Source: Mesostigma viride (lineage: Eukaryota; Streptophyta; Mesostigmatophyceae; Mesostigmatales; Mesostigmataceae). Taken from it: a stretch of DNA of 64,000 bases. The translations under genes were made by a program, and so were the position numbers. The notes below the pieces were generated by a model, which saw only the letters and a program-made list of their open reading frames with translations, searched no databases and was not told where the DNA came from. Position 1 is the stretch's first letter; each line of letters begins with the position of its first letter. Below are positions 35,701 to 45,999 of this stretch, piece after piece. Location of the stretch: positions 1,237,913 through 1,301,912 of the forward strand of contig RPFO01000022.1 in the NCBI GenBank assembly GCA_009746045.1, written 5' to 3'.

Positions 35701-38700
35701 ACCCACACCACACTTGGCTCTTCATAGGAGTCCTGCCCCGTGGGCTCCGACCGAGCCACCCACCTCGGAACCCCGCAACGGAGAGCGCGTCAGCCGTCAT
35801 GAGCTTGCACAGGTTTGTGAGCAGGGACGATCCCGCCGCCTGCCAGGTGGTCCACGCCGTCCGCAGGCACACCACCACCGCAAGGGCCAATAGCGCATAC
35901 ACCAATGCCCACAGACTGATGAGTGCGCACACACGTGGGAGCTTCCCATACTTGATCAACCGCAGGCCAGAAAAGATAGGTGATCGGAGTACTCTGTTGG
36001 CTTTGATCCACGGGTGTATATTGGGGGATGTCAGACACACTTGCTTACACTGCTCTCCGGTAAAACCCCTTTTCCGCAGTTGAGCTATCGCTTGAGATGC
36101 GTTAGGATCAGGAGACCCCTACAGACGCGAAATCGTGCTAGAGGTCCTGTGCCTGAATCCACCTTAGTTCCCCCAAAACATTTCACTGAATGACAGCGTT
36201 TGGGCAGTGAAACTGTGCTAGGCTTCCTACCGACCAACTGCCCGGCCTTGATGACTGGGTATGGGGCCTCTCGGGCAAACCACAGGGCAGGGTGCTGGCC
36301 CAAGCCATCGGTGGGCGCGAGCCGCCCAGCAGTTGTGTGTATTGGTCAAAGAGAGGGCACAGCACACCGGTCACGGTTCTCGTGGCATCACACAGACTGC
36401 TGGGCACCAGTGCAGGCAAGGGAATCACAAAGTTGATCCCCTCTAGTGATCAACGTTGAACCGTCATGGAAACGATACCAGTCCCTTGAGCCGGCACCAC
36501 ACCGATCTCTTAATCGCGCAGCACCGTCGCTTATATACCACCAGTAATGGTATTATATCTAATAACCGGAACCACCCACTAGCGCTAGCACTAGACTTTC
36601 TCCTTTTTCTTTTCTTAACAAATATTCATCTAGCGCCTTTATTTCTAATAATTCATTATCTGAAGCGCGGCACACCTAATACAGTACAGCCCTATCGTGT
36701 TTACACTTCACCAGCACACATTGTTCACTGTCACACATTACTCACCACCCCACACTGTCCACCATCCCACATTGTACATTTCCACACAACAGATGATCCA
36801 GCACAGCACAGCACCAATGAAGCTCAACATCACACAGTAAACATTACAGCGCACATTGCAGCGCAGAGCACTACAGTTTTTATTTATAGGTCATCACCTT
36901 GGGCTGCTCCTCGGCGATGTCCCCCGACCGCCCGATCCCGTGCGCCATGTTATAGTGCCGCCGTGCGACCAGTGGGGACGCGACCCGCGCCTCGCGCTCG
37001 CCCACCCCCGCGTGGCCGATGAAGTTGTTGCTGTCCATGGCCGACAGCTCCTGGCAGGATCAAGCGCGGATGGGGGTGGCCAGTACAAAAACATCAAGAA
37101 TCGCCGACATAAGTGAGCCATGGCCGACAGCTCCTGGCAGGAGCAAGCATGAATGCCAGAGCAAGGGGAAAGCCAGAATAGGAGTCAGAACAAGGACAAC
37201 AACCGTTGCCAGCATAAGTCAACCTTTGCCGGCAGCTCGTGGGAGGAGCAAGCACGGGCGCACGGAATGAGAGGAAAGCTGGAATAAGGTCGGAACGCAT
37301 GTTAACTCTGACTTCGCTATCTACCAATAGGGTGACCCACTATCCCCTGAAGCCAGTGGTGCGGATGAGGAGTGGTGATGAGTGAGTACTTGTCGCCATG
37401 GCATCAGCCAAGTGTAACGGGACCTGATTGGAGGACAGACCACACAAACCCAAGCCTGGCCAACACAGCACACAGGTGCTTGCGTGACAGCTGTCATGTG
37501 CCTCTAGCGCTTCCCATGGCTGAAGGCAACCCCTGTATACAAGTGGGGTGGCCGGCCTGTGGGTCCCATTATTAAAATTTGTTTCTGTGCAACAACCCAA
37601 GCACAACAACCAAGAGGTACAATAAAACACTTCCACCTTTTTTCACCTCCATTTGTACCAAATGGTACAAAAAACAAAGGGGCTCCACGGGGTGATTGCA
37701 GCTCTCCATGCCCTCATGCCGGCCTATCACAAAGCTCACTGAGGACAGTCTATCACCAGAACAACACGATATAACAAAATCTAGCGCCCACTGCCACCAG
37801 CCTACATGCCCGCCACCAGAAATCTCTTGCAGCACTTGATGGAACCAAGACCTTCAAGCGCTGGTACTAATGTCTTATTAACGTCTTATCAATACCTTAC
37901 TATAACATCTAGGTAAGTCATACTAACGTCTTATAAATGTCATACTAACGTCGTACTAACATCGTACCGACATCGTACTAACGTCTTATTAACGTCTTCA
38001 AGCACTCGTGTGCGTGTTCTTGCAGCACATTCACAAACACAACTTTTGTAGAAGCCCCTCCTACTCTCTTACAAACGTCTCATGACCGTGATCAGCGCCT
38101 TTCTGTGCGAAATCAGCGCCTCTTCGCGCAACCTGCTGAAACGCGACGCTGGGAAAACCCTGTTCCTTCTGCCAGACAGGTCTCTCGGACTAATGATGCC
38201 TGATTAGCATCTCACTGGAGTGTTTTCCATGGCTTCCTTGCAGTACCCCCAAGCATCGCGATGCAGCGAAAACATCTCGATGCTGTGGTCAGTCCATGTT
38301 CTGTCACGTCACGCACGCTAGTTAGTATTCCTATCTATCTTCTACTTAGTATCATATCAGATCCTTCGTATCCCTACCTGCAGGAACATCTCGATGCTGT
38401 GGTCATCCCACCCCTTGGGCGGCAGCCGTCGCTGCGCCAGCAAATACTTGACCTGCACAACGCAGGCCATGAGGGCAAGGGGTTTGAGGTTTGAGGTGGC
38501 CATGTGGTAGGGGCAAGGGGGAGAATGACGACCGCGGTGTCAGGCAGGCAAACTGATGATGCAAGCAGACATGCTAGACCGCTAGAAAGCCAGGTACACA
38601 GAAAAAGGACGTGGGCACGTTTGGTCTCAGTACGGCATCATGCCAACTGGCCTGAAGCCTAGTTGGTATAGAGTATCATTTGTTTTTTCAAAACTCAAGT

Positions 38701-39288
38701 ATTTTGTACTGGCCATGCATCAGCTGGCCAAAGCCATTGCAACCAAAGTAGCACCCTCTTTGCCAAGCAATGATACCCTGCCCCCCAGGATACCTGAAAG
38801 TCAGTAAAATTATTCTAGCTCTGGCACATTTTTGCAATACACGTTAGTACAAGCCACCAAACCCCACGGGTAAACCAAGCATTTTTTTCAAAAAACGCCT
38901 TCAATTAAGCATTGCTATTCCTCTGTGCAGCACCGCATTGCATTCAGTAACGGGCAACAGTTTTAGCCATCTCAACGAGCTGGGAGGAGTGACGCGTTAT
39001 TGCCGGCAGTACATATATTACCGCTGCCACGCGTTGGCCAGCCGACGGCCTCGGTAGGGCCAGCAACCCGGACGAGCATTTCGCATGTGAAGGTAGAAAT
39101 CCAGTTTCGAAGGGAAATTTGGGACAGCTGCGGTGATGGGCCTGAGTGGTCTGCAATGCAAACGGACTGGACTTATGTATTATCTTTATCGATACCTGGT
39201 TCCGGCGGGTTTGCAACGACTGGCCGCCTTGTCGGATGTAGGCCTGCGAGACGAGGTTCTCAGCAAGGACGCAATTGGTTGGGTCCAT
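23704..39288 (-). CDS. SEPSECS: O-phosphoseryl-tRNA(Sec) selenium transferase (SepSecS), 15 exons
   Basis: Exons in coding order (coordinates low-high): 39196-39288, 38378-38452, 36898-37050, 35764-35839, 32597-32690, 31875-31947, 30543-30682, 30081-30153, 29521-29613, 28786-28858, 28247-28309, 26856-26936, 25270-25711, 24498-24587, 23704-23833. All join in frame to give 582 residues. This PLP enzyme converts phosphoseryl-tRNA(Sec) to selenocysteinyl-tRNA, so the cell should make selenoproteins. Family landmarks are [10 protein letters not shown] near the start, [97 protein letters not shown] with the PLP lysine at about 285, [30 protein letters not shown] and [14 protein letters not shown]. 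Exon 13 carries a Gly/Ala/Ser/Pro-rich insertion of about 100 residues not found in animal proteins. Intron 8 uses a GC donor. Confidence 0.95.
25928..26452. mobile_element. 525-bp element with 93-bp inverted repeats around a gag-like fragment
   Basis: The left arm 25928-26020 and right arm 26360-26452 are near-perfect inverted repeats of 93 bases starting gtagtcgaccat. Each arm contains several ccaacactgggY words. The 340-base centre encodes, on the plus strand, [20 protein letters not shown], then [15 protein letters not shown] and [20 protein letters not shown]. That resembles the start of Copia-type gag proteins (a UBN2-like helical region), at low confidence. No transposase and no clear target duplication were seen. 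It lies in SepSecS intron 12, close to exon 13. Confidence 0.75.
27808..28260 (-). repeat. Nine-copy array of the SepSecS exon 11 end and donor
   Basis: The 3' end of exon 11 (cctgggggcgagaag) and its donor gtacggttgcgc form one unit of a 53-56-base repeat. On the plus strand, copies begin at about 27808, 27866, 27920, 27973, 28026, 28082, 28135, 28191 and 28247; the last is the true exon end. Every copy keeps the GAAG|GTAC junction, except small variants such as the outermost one (acagttgcg). A human-like protein alignment places the real splice at the copy nearest the exon body. Confidence 0.9.
31118..31675 (-). repeat. 40-bp minisatellite in SepSecS intron 6
   Basis: About 13-14 near-identical 40-base units (tgcggcgcgatgccccacgc, then tgcgctgtaaagtgtttgga) make up this array. 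Because 40 is not a multiple of 3, all frames stay open in rotation on the minus strand, which produces long spurious open frames. Variation is limited to taa/tga at one position. Confidence 0.96.
32822..33784 (-). repeat. 26-bp minisatellite in SepSecS intron 4
   Basis: About 37 copies of a 26-base unit (gtgcggacagtgtctaaact, then acatgg) are present, with recurring variants at the same positions (gcg/ggg, tct/cct/tat, aca/ata). Remnants of the same unit at 34086-34130 and about 35233-35260 show that a SINE-like copy and a retroelement fragment were inserted into the array. Confidence 0.95.
33779..34083 (-). repeat. SINE-like repeat, full copy 3
   Basis: This copy is about 85-90 percent identical by eye to 10731-11034 over its whole length, and it interrupts the 26-bp minisatellite. 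It has the same two B-box-like words on the minus strand. Confidence 0.6.
34140..35233 (+). mobile_element. Retroelement 3' fragment with zinc knuckle and restriction-like endonuclease
   Basis: A continuous frame to the stop at 35087 encodes about 310 residues. It holds a helical region ([20 protein letters not shown]), a Cys/His knuckle ([18 protein letters not shown]), then [13 protein letters not shown] followed by [10 protein letters not shown]. The PD..D spacing and the following basic helix ([13 protein letters not shown]) match the PD-(D/E)XK restriction-like endonuclease region at the C terminus of some non-LTR retroelements. The rest of the element, including reverse transcriptase, is missing. 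A T/A-rich tail (35205-35233) may be its 3' end. The frame has no stops, so the insertion could be young, or the domain may be carried by a non-autonomous element. Confidence 0.65.
36053..36190 (+). repeat. SINE-like repeat, truncated inverted copy 4
   Basis: This is the reverse complement of the first 140 or so bases of the unit at 10731. It contains aggatcaggagacccctaca and gaggtcctgtgcctgaatcc and ends at aaacatttcactg. It lies in SepSecS intron 3. Confidence 0.5.
37036..37253 (-). repeat. Repeated copies of the SepSecS exon 3 acceptor
   Basis: The 25 bases spanning the exon 3 acceptor (37036-37060) recur exactly at 37118-37142, and with several changes at about 37224-37253. The spacing is about 82 and 105 bases. 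The repeats lie upstream in intron 2, so they copy the 5' edge of the exon. Confidence 0.85.
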
Positions 39289-41600
39289 CCCTCCTCGCTG
39301 ATTTGATGGCCGCTTTAGCGCCTGGGTTCAGCTTCCTGAGACGGTAGTGGTGATGTAGGGTGGCCAGGTAGATTTCAAGACGTAATACTCATTAAATGCC
39401 CTATATATCCTAGCACACAATAATGCTAAAAGAGCGGCTTATTATGATAGCAGTCATACCAACCTTTCAGAATACGTAGATTAGTCATCCTAAGTTGGTG
39501 ACTCTCGGAAAGAATCAGTTCTCAGAATTTGATGCTGGATATCATTGACAGTGTTGAGCAACGTTGCAACTGGCTGAAGCGGTTTTCAATCCACAGGACT
39601 CGAGGGAGAGAATGTCAGGTATCAAACCTACAAAATGAACTTGCGTTCCGAATTCTTCGAACCCGATTACTTGAAATTCAATCCGATCTCCTCTCCTAGT
39701 CGATTATATCTGCTTTTTCCATGCACATCGCGGTGGTTTTAATCTGTATTAATCTATGACACCAAGTAGGCGGCGCCATAGCCAGGAAAACTACTGATAA
39801 TGGAGCGCAGTGACAGCTCTAACGTGCATGCCTGTTTGGATCGCCACGTGCATGCATGTTTCTCTGAACCATTGATCACCGTCAGAAACAAAAAAAAAAT
39901 TAAGACGGAATTCTTGCGGAATTAGTCAAGAAGCCAATACAGCAGGCCAAGGCCAATTTGTCAGCCCTGTGTCAGGCTGTCAGCGTCCCTTGTCCAAGAC
40001 CTAATGAAAGGCTGTTCGATCTGACATCAGCCAGTTACATAGTCAGGCAGTTTATTCTTTATTCCCACGCCGTTGCACAGTGGCGAAATTGACTGTACGG
40101 TCGCTGATGCCCCGCGCGGCCGCCACCACCGGAATGTGTTCACAATGTCGACAATTTTCCGGGGAAATTGCAAATTGCCAATGGCCAATAGCCAATGGGT
40201 GTTGTTTATCTCATTTATTAATAATTATAAGCTAACCCTGAGCTAAGTGCTAACCGCAAATAGCAAAAAGCCACAATGTCCTTGCAATGTCGACAATTAC
40301 ACCCTCCGCATTGGTAGTTTTACTAAATAATTATGAGGCTGGGCGCCGGCCAGCTGCAAACGATAAATAAAACAAAAGAGTTTTAATTAACTAATTCCCG
40401 AGTGTACTGACCTGTAGTTTTTGAAGCTACCAAACAAATAAAGAAAGTGTAAATAAATAATTTGACTGCCAAGAGCGCTTCTTTTGCGGTAAAAAACAAA
40501 GAAATATTAAATCTCTGGCTGAAAAATGTGCTTTTACTAGCCGTAAGAGCAGTGCATCCGGCTGGGTTATACAAAACAAACAAAGAATTATTAAACTTCG
40601 CAGCCGGTTTAACGGTTGTTCGGTAACCAAACAAACAAACTAATAATTAATTAATTGGGCGGACACAGTAACACTTTCAACCAATAAAACGCTAATGTCT
40701 AATTCCGAAGGGCCTTTTGGCTGAACTGAAATTAAAACTACCAATGCGGGGGGTGTAAGCTGTTCCTCTAGGCTGTCTGTAGGCTGTACTGTAGCTGTTG
40801 GCTGTAGCTGTTGGCTGTTAGCTGTTGTTTCACTTGTTTGGTATCACCATACAGTCATTCCCGCCTTAAGTTACGATTCTTAAGGTTACGTTCCCGCGTT
40901 AAGTTACGATGCCAAGATTTTGGCGGCGTTTACCTCACCGCCCACCTTTCCGTAAATATTTGGCCGGAACAAAGGACTTCGGGCGACTTCGATGCTGCAG
41001 AGGGCTTGACGAGAGTTGTTGATTGCCGTACAGAAGTCCGTCAGAGCCTCAGAGGTCAGAGGAGGATGGGCCGGTTGGGCTGATAGGCCTCTATCGCCAA
41101 GGTTACCTACCCGCATTAAGTTACGTTCCCGCGTTAAGTTACGCTCCCGCGTTAAGTTACGACGCCCACAATTTGGCGGCGATCGTAACTTACCGCGGGA
41201 ATGACTGTACAAGTACATAAGTGAACGTATGTAGCAGGGAGGTCGATAAGACGAAAACTAATTAGTCACAACTCGCATAACTCGCTATTTTGGAAGAAGT
41301 GACATAGAAGAAGGAATCCTGGAATTTCAACTTCACTCGGCAATCTCTCTGCGACGGCACAACCTTGAATGCAAAGTAAAGTATTATTCAAGGCGGGAAT
41401 CAGGATGCGTTGTTGGTAACACTGGGACTGTAATATTCGCAAGTCGAAAAAGCGGACGCGGCTGTATAGAAACCTTCTTTTAGCCGTCAACGCCTAAAGA
41501 ATTTCAGTGGGATTCAGCACCATTTTAGGCCAACCGTCAACACTTCGGGAGTAATAAGTGGAATACCCATTCCCAACTTCTTGCCGCTCGATCAGCTGCG
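39289..41600. other. Divergent intergenic region, AT-rich, with one MITE
   Basis: This region lies between the head-to-head SepSecS and RTE1-family starts. It is AT-rich, with simple stretches such as aaacaaacaaac at about 40625-40645 and ttaattaatt at 40648-40658. No open frame is convincing. Apart from the MITE at 40852-41207 I see no recognisable element. Confidence 0.5.
40852..41207. mobile_element. MITE-like DNA transposon, short relative of the 9615 copy
   Basis: The ends cagtcattcccgccttaagt and its mirror are flanked by TA on both sides (40850-40851 and 41208-41209). Subterminal ttaagttacg repeats and the central word gtacagaagtccgtcagagc are shared with 9615-10511 in the opposite orientation. 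There is no coding capacity. Confidence 0.78.
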
Positions 41601-43475
41601 ATGCAAGGGATCAGCGGCTTGGGAGGCGCTGGGCTTCCTGCTCGAGGGAAACCAAAAAAGAATTATTCTCCTCTTCCCACTAGGACTGAAAATCATCCAA
41701 TCGTCAGCCAGGAACCTATTCCGCATCTGGCTCCACCAAAACCGGCTATTGACGTCAGCGCTTCTCGGTTTCCACACTGCATAGTATGGGTAGGTAATTG
41801 CAATGTCAGGATCTCATGTTGCTCTCATTTCAAATTTGTGCAGTTTAAGAAAAGTTGTTAGGAAGTTGTTAGGAAGTTGTTAGGAATTTTGTGCTCATAT
41901 GCTAGTATGCATGCTGAAGCAGCAGTTGGAAACTGTGTGATGATGGTACATGAAATAGACCATTAGCATCGCTTTGCGTGAGATGGCCTGTATTTGAGAA
42001 CGGGGTCACATCGGCATGACTATCATAGAGATTATGCACGAAATGGCAATTCCTCTTAGTTGTTTTCATTCGAGGCCAATATGTCATGGTATCCCAACAG
42101 GAGATATGCCTAACCAGTAAAACACCGCAGATGGTATGGATGCTTTACTTTCCTTATCTTCAGCTCCTTTACTTCATCGCCTTGACATATTCTATTCCTT
42201 GGCCAACTTTGGTACCTGTAATGTGAATGCGTGCAGACTCCATTGCCATTGATTGCCTGGTTCGTCCCATTCGTGGGGCACATTGGCATCTGCACCTCTG
42301 CGGGAGTCATCCTAGACTTTGCGGGCCCATACTACGTATCCTATGATAATTTCGCGTTCGGGAAACCGTACCGCATCGTCAAGTTGCTCCCTGACATGGT
42401 GAGTTGAACGTTGTCCGCTCTCACCCACGCCATACCAGCACAGAAAAAAATCGTATCCTATGCTGGGGATATTTTCCTACTTTTGCACAATCATGTAGAA
42501 CAATGTGTACATCTTCTTGACAAAAAATAGGGGATGGATAACTTTCTGGGTATGGTTCCTATGACACAGTTGAGAAAAATACTGGCAATTGTGGATTATC
42601 GCCTGCAAGAACCAGTTTCTTTCAGCTACTTTTCGTGACGGTTATTGAATTCACTGTGCATGTTGTGAAGGGCCATCCGTGGCGGAATGACCCATACAAT
42701 GTGTAGGATTGTTTTCCTGTCAACCGCCATTTCCGCGTAGAGCGTGCAGGCCTCAGCACCAAATTGGGGGGCTGAGTGGGGCTGGCTGGGGGATTAGCCG
42801 GGCTAGCTGGTCTTTACAACGGCGAACTGTGCTCATCCTTGACATTCTTGATGGGCATAGTGACTTCCCCCATATTCGTGGGCAATCTGTTTGTGAGCAC
42901 AGAAAGGAAGGCTGGGCCAATTTTGGATCAGGGAAACAAAGATCCACATGGAACATTAAGTATTATTCCTTCACACCGCACACGATTCTTAGATTCATAC
43001 ATTCCTCATTTAACTGAATGTGCTTTGTTTGGTTTAATGTGCTTTTGTTTGGTTTTATGATGTGCCACACTTAAACATCCTTCCTCAATTATTATTGGAT
43101 CAGGGCAACGGTGGTAACACAGACAACTGGGACAAGACACTCCAGATGTGCGCGCGCAGCTTCCAGCATCAAACCTACAACATTCTCACGGCAAACTGCC
43201 ACTCGTTCGTGGCGCACTGCTTGAATGAGATGGACTATGCGGGTAAGAGAGGGTACTGGAACGTAGTCACCGTTCTCCTGCTCATTCTGCGGCAAGGAGA
43301 GTTTGTGAACGTCCGCCGCGTGCTGGGCGCCACACTACCTTGCGCGATCATAACCTCGATCGGCGTGTTCCTGGTGGGGTGGACTTTCTTGTTTGTCAAC
43401 CTGTCATTCTTCCTGTTTTTCGCCGTGTGGTTTATCATGGGGACCTACGTCTTCAAGGGCTGCATCCGCTCCTGA
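41601..43475 (+). CDS. RTE1/TMEM222 family membrane protein (DUF778), 3 exons
   Basis: Exons 41601-41789, 42237-42398 and 43104-43475 join in phase 0 to give 240 residues. Family hallmarks are RFPHCIVW joined across intron 1 to TPLPLIAWFVPFVGHIGICT, then AGVILDFAGPYYVSYDNFAF, and NILTANCHSFVAHCLNEMDY in exon 3. The C terminus has strongly hydrophobic segments (CAIITSIGVFLVGWTFLFV and LSFFLFFAVWFIMGTYVF). In plants, RTE1 acts at the Golgi/ER on the ETR1 ethylene receptor; animal TMEM222 is less understood. The role here is therefore open. The N-terminal 50 or so residues are unconserved. The ATG at 41601 is the first in frame after upstream non-coding sequence. It is divergent from SepSecS across 2.3 kb. 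Confidence 0.9.
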
Positions 43476-43890
43476 TAATTTTTTGAATATAGCGTCCAGA
43501 AATAGGTGTCGTACTTGATAGACGGTTCCTTCCTAGTCGTCGACAGGGTTACCAGTTTCTGATCATGTGCACCTTGTGTGCACCTGCCAGCGACCATGTG
43601 GGTCCAGTTTATTCAGCTACAGGAACGTGCTAATGAGGACCAGCAACTGGGTTGTTTCTGTCGAGGATGCTAGCTTGGAGCAATGGATACCTGTTCGAAC
43701 TGCCTGACAAGCACTTGAATGAGACATACCGTCGTGGACTTGCCAAGTGTTGCACTCACACGTTTGTGTGGTGCTATTTTGAGCTCCTACACAATGCAAG
43801 GCCCACAATGCCCATGACGGATGTATGGATTTTAGCTGGGACCCTGGCTGCGCCGTGTTATAATCTAAGGTTCCGTGTTGAAATCTAACG
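43476..43890. other. 3' flank of the RTE1-family gene, no gene
   Basis: No convincing frame or repeat was found between the stop and the interspersed repeat beginning near 43890. Confidence 0.5.
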
Positions 43891-44300
43891 GCAGGCTTGA
43901 GCTACCATGGTCCCGATTCTCCCGATTTCTGGCCTGCGCTGGTTGTCTCCTTGATGTTTGTGCGAGAACATTGAATGAGTGAGCAAGTGTAAGTGTTGAT
44001 AAATACAAACACAGTAGGAGCCACTTAGGCTCGAAACACACGCCCTGATCAAGCAAGCTGTTTCCGGCCCCACTGTCTAGGTCATCTAGTCGCTCTACAC
44101 GTAAGCCAGCCATAAGTTCAATGCACAAGGCTACACATTAATTCCATCTCCATTCATATTCATGCTGTTTCCGGCCCCGCCGTCTAGGTCATCTAGTCGC
44201 TCTACACGTAATTAATTAGGAACATAACTCCGTTGGGAGTATCTGTAGCACATAGCCCAGAGAAGGGGCATATGGCCTATAATACATTCTAAGCTACTTC
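43890..44300 (-). repeat. Interspersed repeat plus retroelement 3' module
   Basis: The region 43890-44160 repeats the unit seen at 2030-2275, 20930-21120 and 51430-51665. At 44205-44290 the 3' module (aattaatt, ctccgttgggag, agagaaggggcatatgg) appears in minus orientation. A 40-base word (ccgtctaggtcatctagtcg) is duplicated at 44075 and 44180, so the insertion broke or doubled the repeat. Confidence 0.55.
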
Positions 44301-44445
44301 CTGCAAGGGTGGGAATGTAAACAACACTTGCTCTAGGTGCACTAGGGCACCTGCACCACCCAGAGTCTCGGGCAACACCCAGCTAAGGGGAGCCCGTCAT
44401 AGGTGGGGAAGATCAGCATAGCTATACAAGAGCAATGGTTTTCAC

Positions 44446-45704
44446 CATGCAGGCTCTGCTGACCCCGGTAACTACAGGGGTGTCTGCCTCCAGAGCGCCG
44501 CGCTGAAGGTCTTCATGCGCATGATGCTGCACAGGCTCCGCGCCGCGCTGGACCCACACCTGGGTGAGTCTCAGATGGGTTTCCGTCGTGGCCGTAACAC
44601 TGTCATGGCTGTGTTTGTCACGCGCCGGTTGATGGAGGAGGTTCGTCGCCTTCCCCCTGACAGTTTGCCGCTGGTCTTCATTTTTGTTGACTATATCAAG
44701 GCCTTTGACACGGTCCTCTGGGAGGCTCTTTGGGCCAACCTAGCTCTGGATCGAGTGCCACCTGCGTTTATTGCTGCCATTCGCCGACTGTATGAGGGCT
44801 CACAGGCAGTAGTGCGGACTGCGGAAGGCACCACCCCACCATTCACCCTTCACCACGGGGTGTGGCAAGGTTGTGTCCTGTCCCCATACCTGTTCATTAT
44901 TGCCGTGGATCACGTAATGCGCCGAGCACGTGCGCGCTTTACTGCTCTTAAGGGGTTCGAGCCAGGCTTGGACATCCTTAACGAGAAAGAGCATGGCGGG
45001 GTTCGACCTGGTTACCGCCTGGCCGACCTGATTTATGCGGATGACACCACCCTCATCGCGCGCCCCGAGCACATTCAGACCTGGCTGGACTGTCTGGGGC
45101 CTCCAGCCTGAGGCGATGGTGATTGGGGCCTCCAGTACACCGCCGCTGCCGCGCCTGCTCGATGGGACGACGGTCCCGTTCGGCGATCGCTTCAAGCTGT
45201 TAGGGAGCTGGCTCCCTGGCACCGCCGACGATGTGGACACCCGCATCGGCCTGGCCTGGGCTAGGCTTCGTTCGCTCAACACCTACTGGCGCTCCAAGGG
45301 CCTGGGCGACCACCGCAAGCGCATGCTCTTCAAGGTCCTCGTCCTCACGGTGCTCACGTATGGCGCCGAGGCGTGGACACTCACACCCACACTGGTGCCC
45401 AGCTAGGCTAGACGGCACAGTAATTTACAGGATGCTCCGACAGGTCTTGAACGTAGGGTTTTCCAAGCGCCCGTCATCAGAGTCTTTGTATCAGGGCATG
45501 CCTCGTATTTCGGACGAGCCTATAGACAGCGTAGGATAGCATTTGTAGGACACCTTGCTCGCACTAGCCAGGTCGACACCGCCCTTGGTCTGGCAGGCCC
45601 CCAGCGGCTTGGCCAGCCAGGGCGGCGCATTCTGACCTGGCCTGGCCCCAAGGACATTCCCAAAAGGGTAGGGAAACATGTCACGAACTACGTACAGGTA
45701 CGTT
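44446..45704 (+). pseudogene. LINE ORF2 reverse transcriptase fragment, frameshifted
   Basis: From 44452 the frame reads ADPGNYRGVCLQSAALKVFM, LGESQMGFRRGRNTVMAVFV, VFIFVDYIKAFDTVLWEALW, HHGVWQGCVLSPYLFIIAVD and LADLIYADDTTLIA. These are reverse transcriptase blocks including the FVDYIKAFD and YADD catalytic aspartates. The frame shifts near 45095 and continues as FGDRFKLLGSWLPGTADDVD and LKVLVLTVLTYGAEAWTL. After a stop at 45405 it goes on as RQRRIAFVGHLARTSQVDTA. Both the endonuclease and the 5' part are missing. A (TTAA)n tract follows at 45711-45724. It is a dead copy of a LINE that could have mobilised the ORF1-only elements. Confidence 0.85.
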
Positions 45705-45800
45705 GCTGGATTAATTAATTAATTAAAATCATAGCTCCGTTAATTGGGAGCATATGTAACACATAGCCCTGAGAAAGGGGCATCTATGGGTTTGTAATAC
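45705..45800 (-). repeat. Retroelement 3' module with (TTAA)n, minus orientation
   Basis: The tract (TTAA)n at 45711-45724 is followed by tcatagctccg, ttgggagcatatgt and ccctgagaaaggggcat, the conserved 3' terminal module in reverse. It directly abuts the end of the plus-strand reverse transcriptase fragment, so two elements meet tail to tail at one (TTAA)n tract. Confidence 0.6.
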
Positions 45801-45999
45801 AATTGGGGCTAAACCTGCAGGTGGAGGATGTACAACTATCACCTGCTCTGGGCCGGTGCACAAGGTGCACCTGCACCGCCATGATGGTTCATGCCTCCTT
45901 AACAAGCACAGGCACCCAGGGGGGGCTTGAGGAAAGGGCCTAGAAGGCCTGCATGACATATGGGGTGGAGGGTATGTGGCTAGGCTATAGCTGGTGTAC

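Noticed and set aside
23704-39288. A selenocysteine codon or SECIS element within the genes of this window
   Set aside because: No in-frame TGA inside a conserved reading frame was needed in any gene model, and I saw no SECIS core that I could support.
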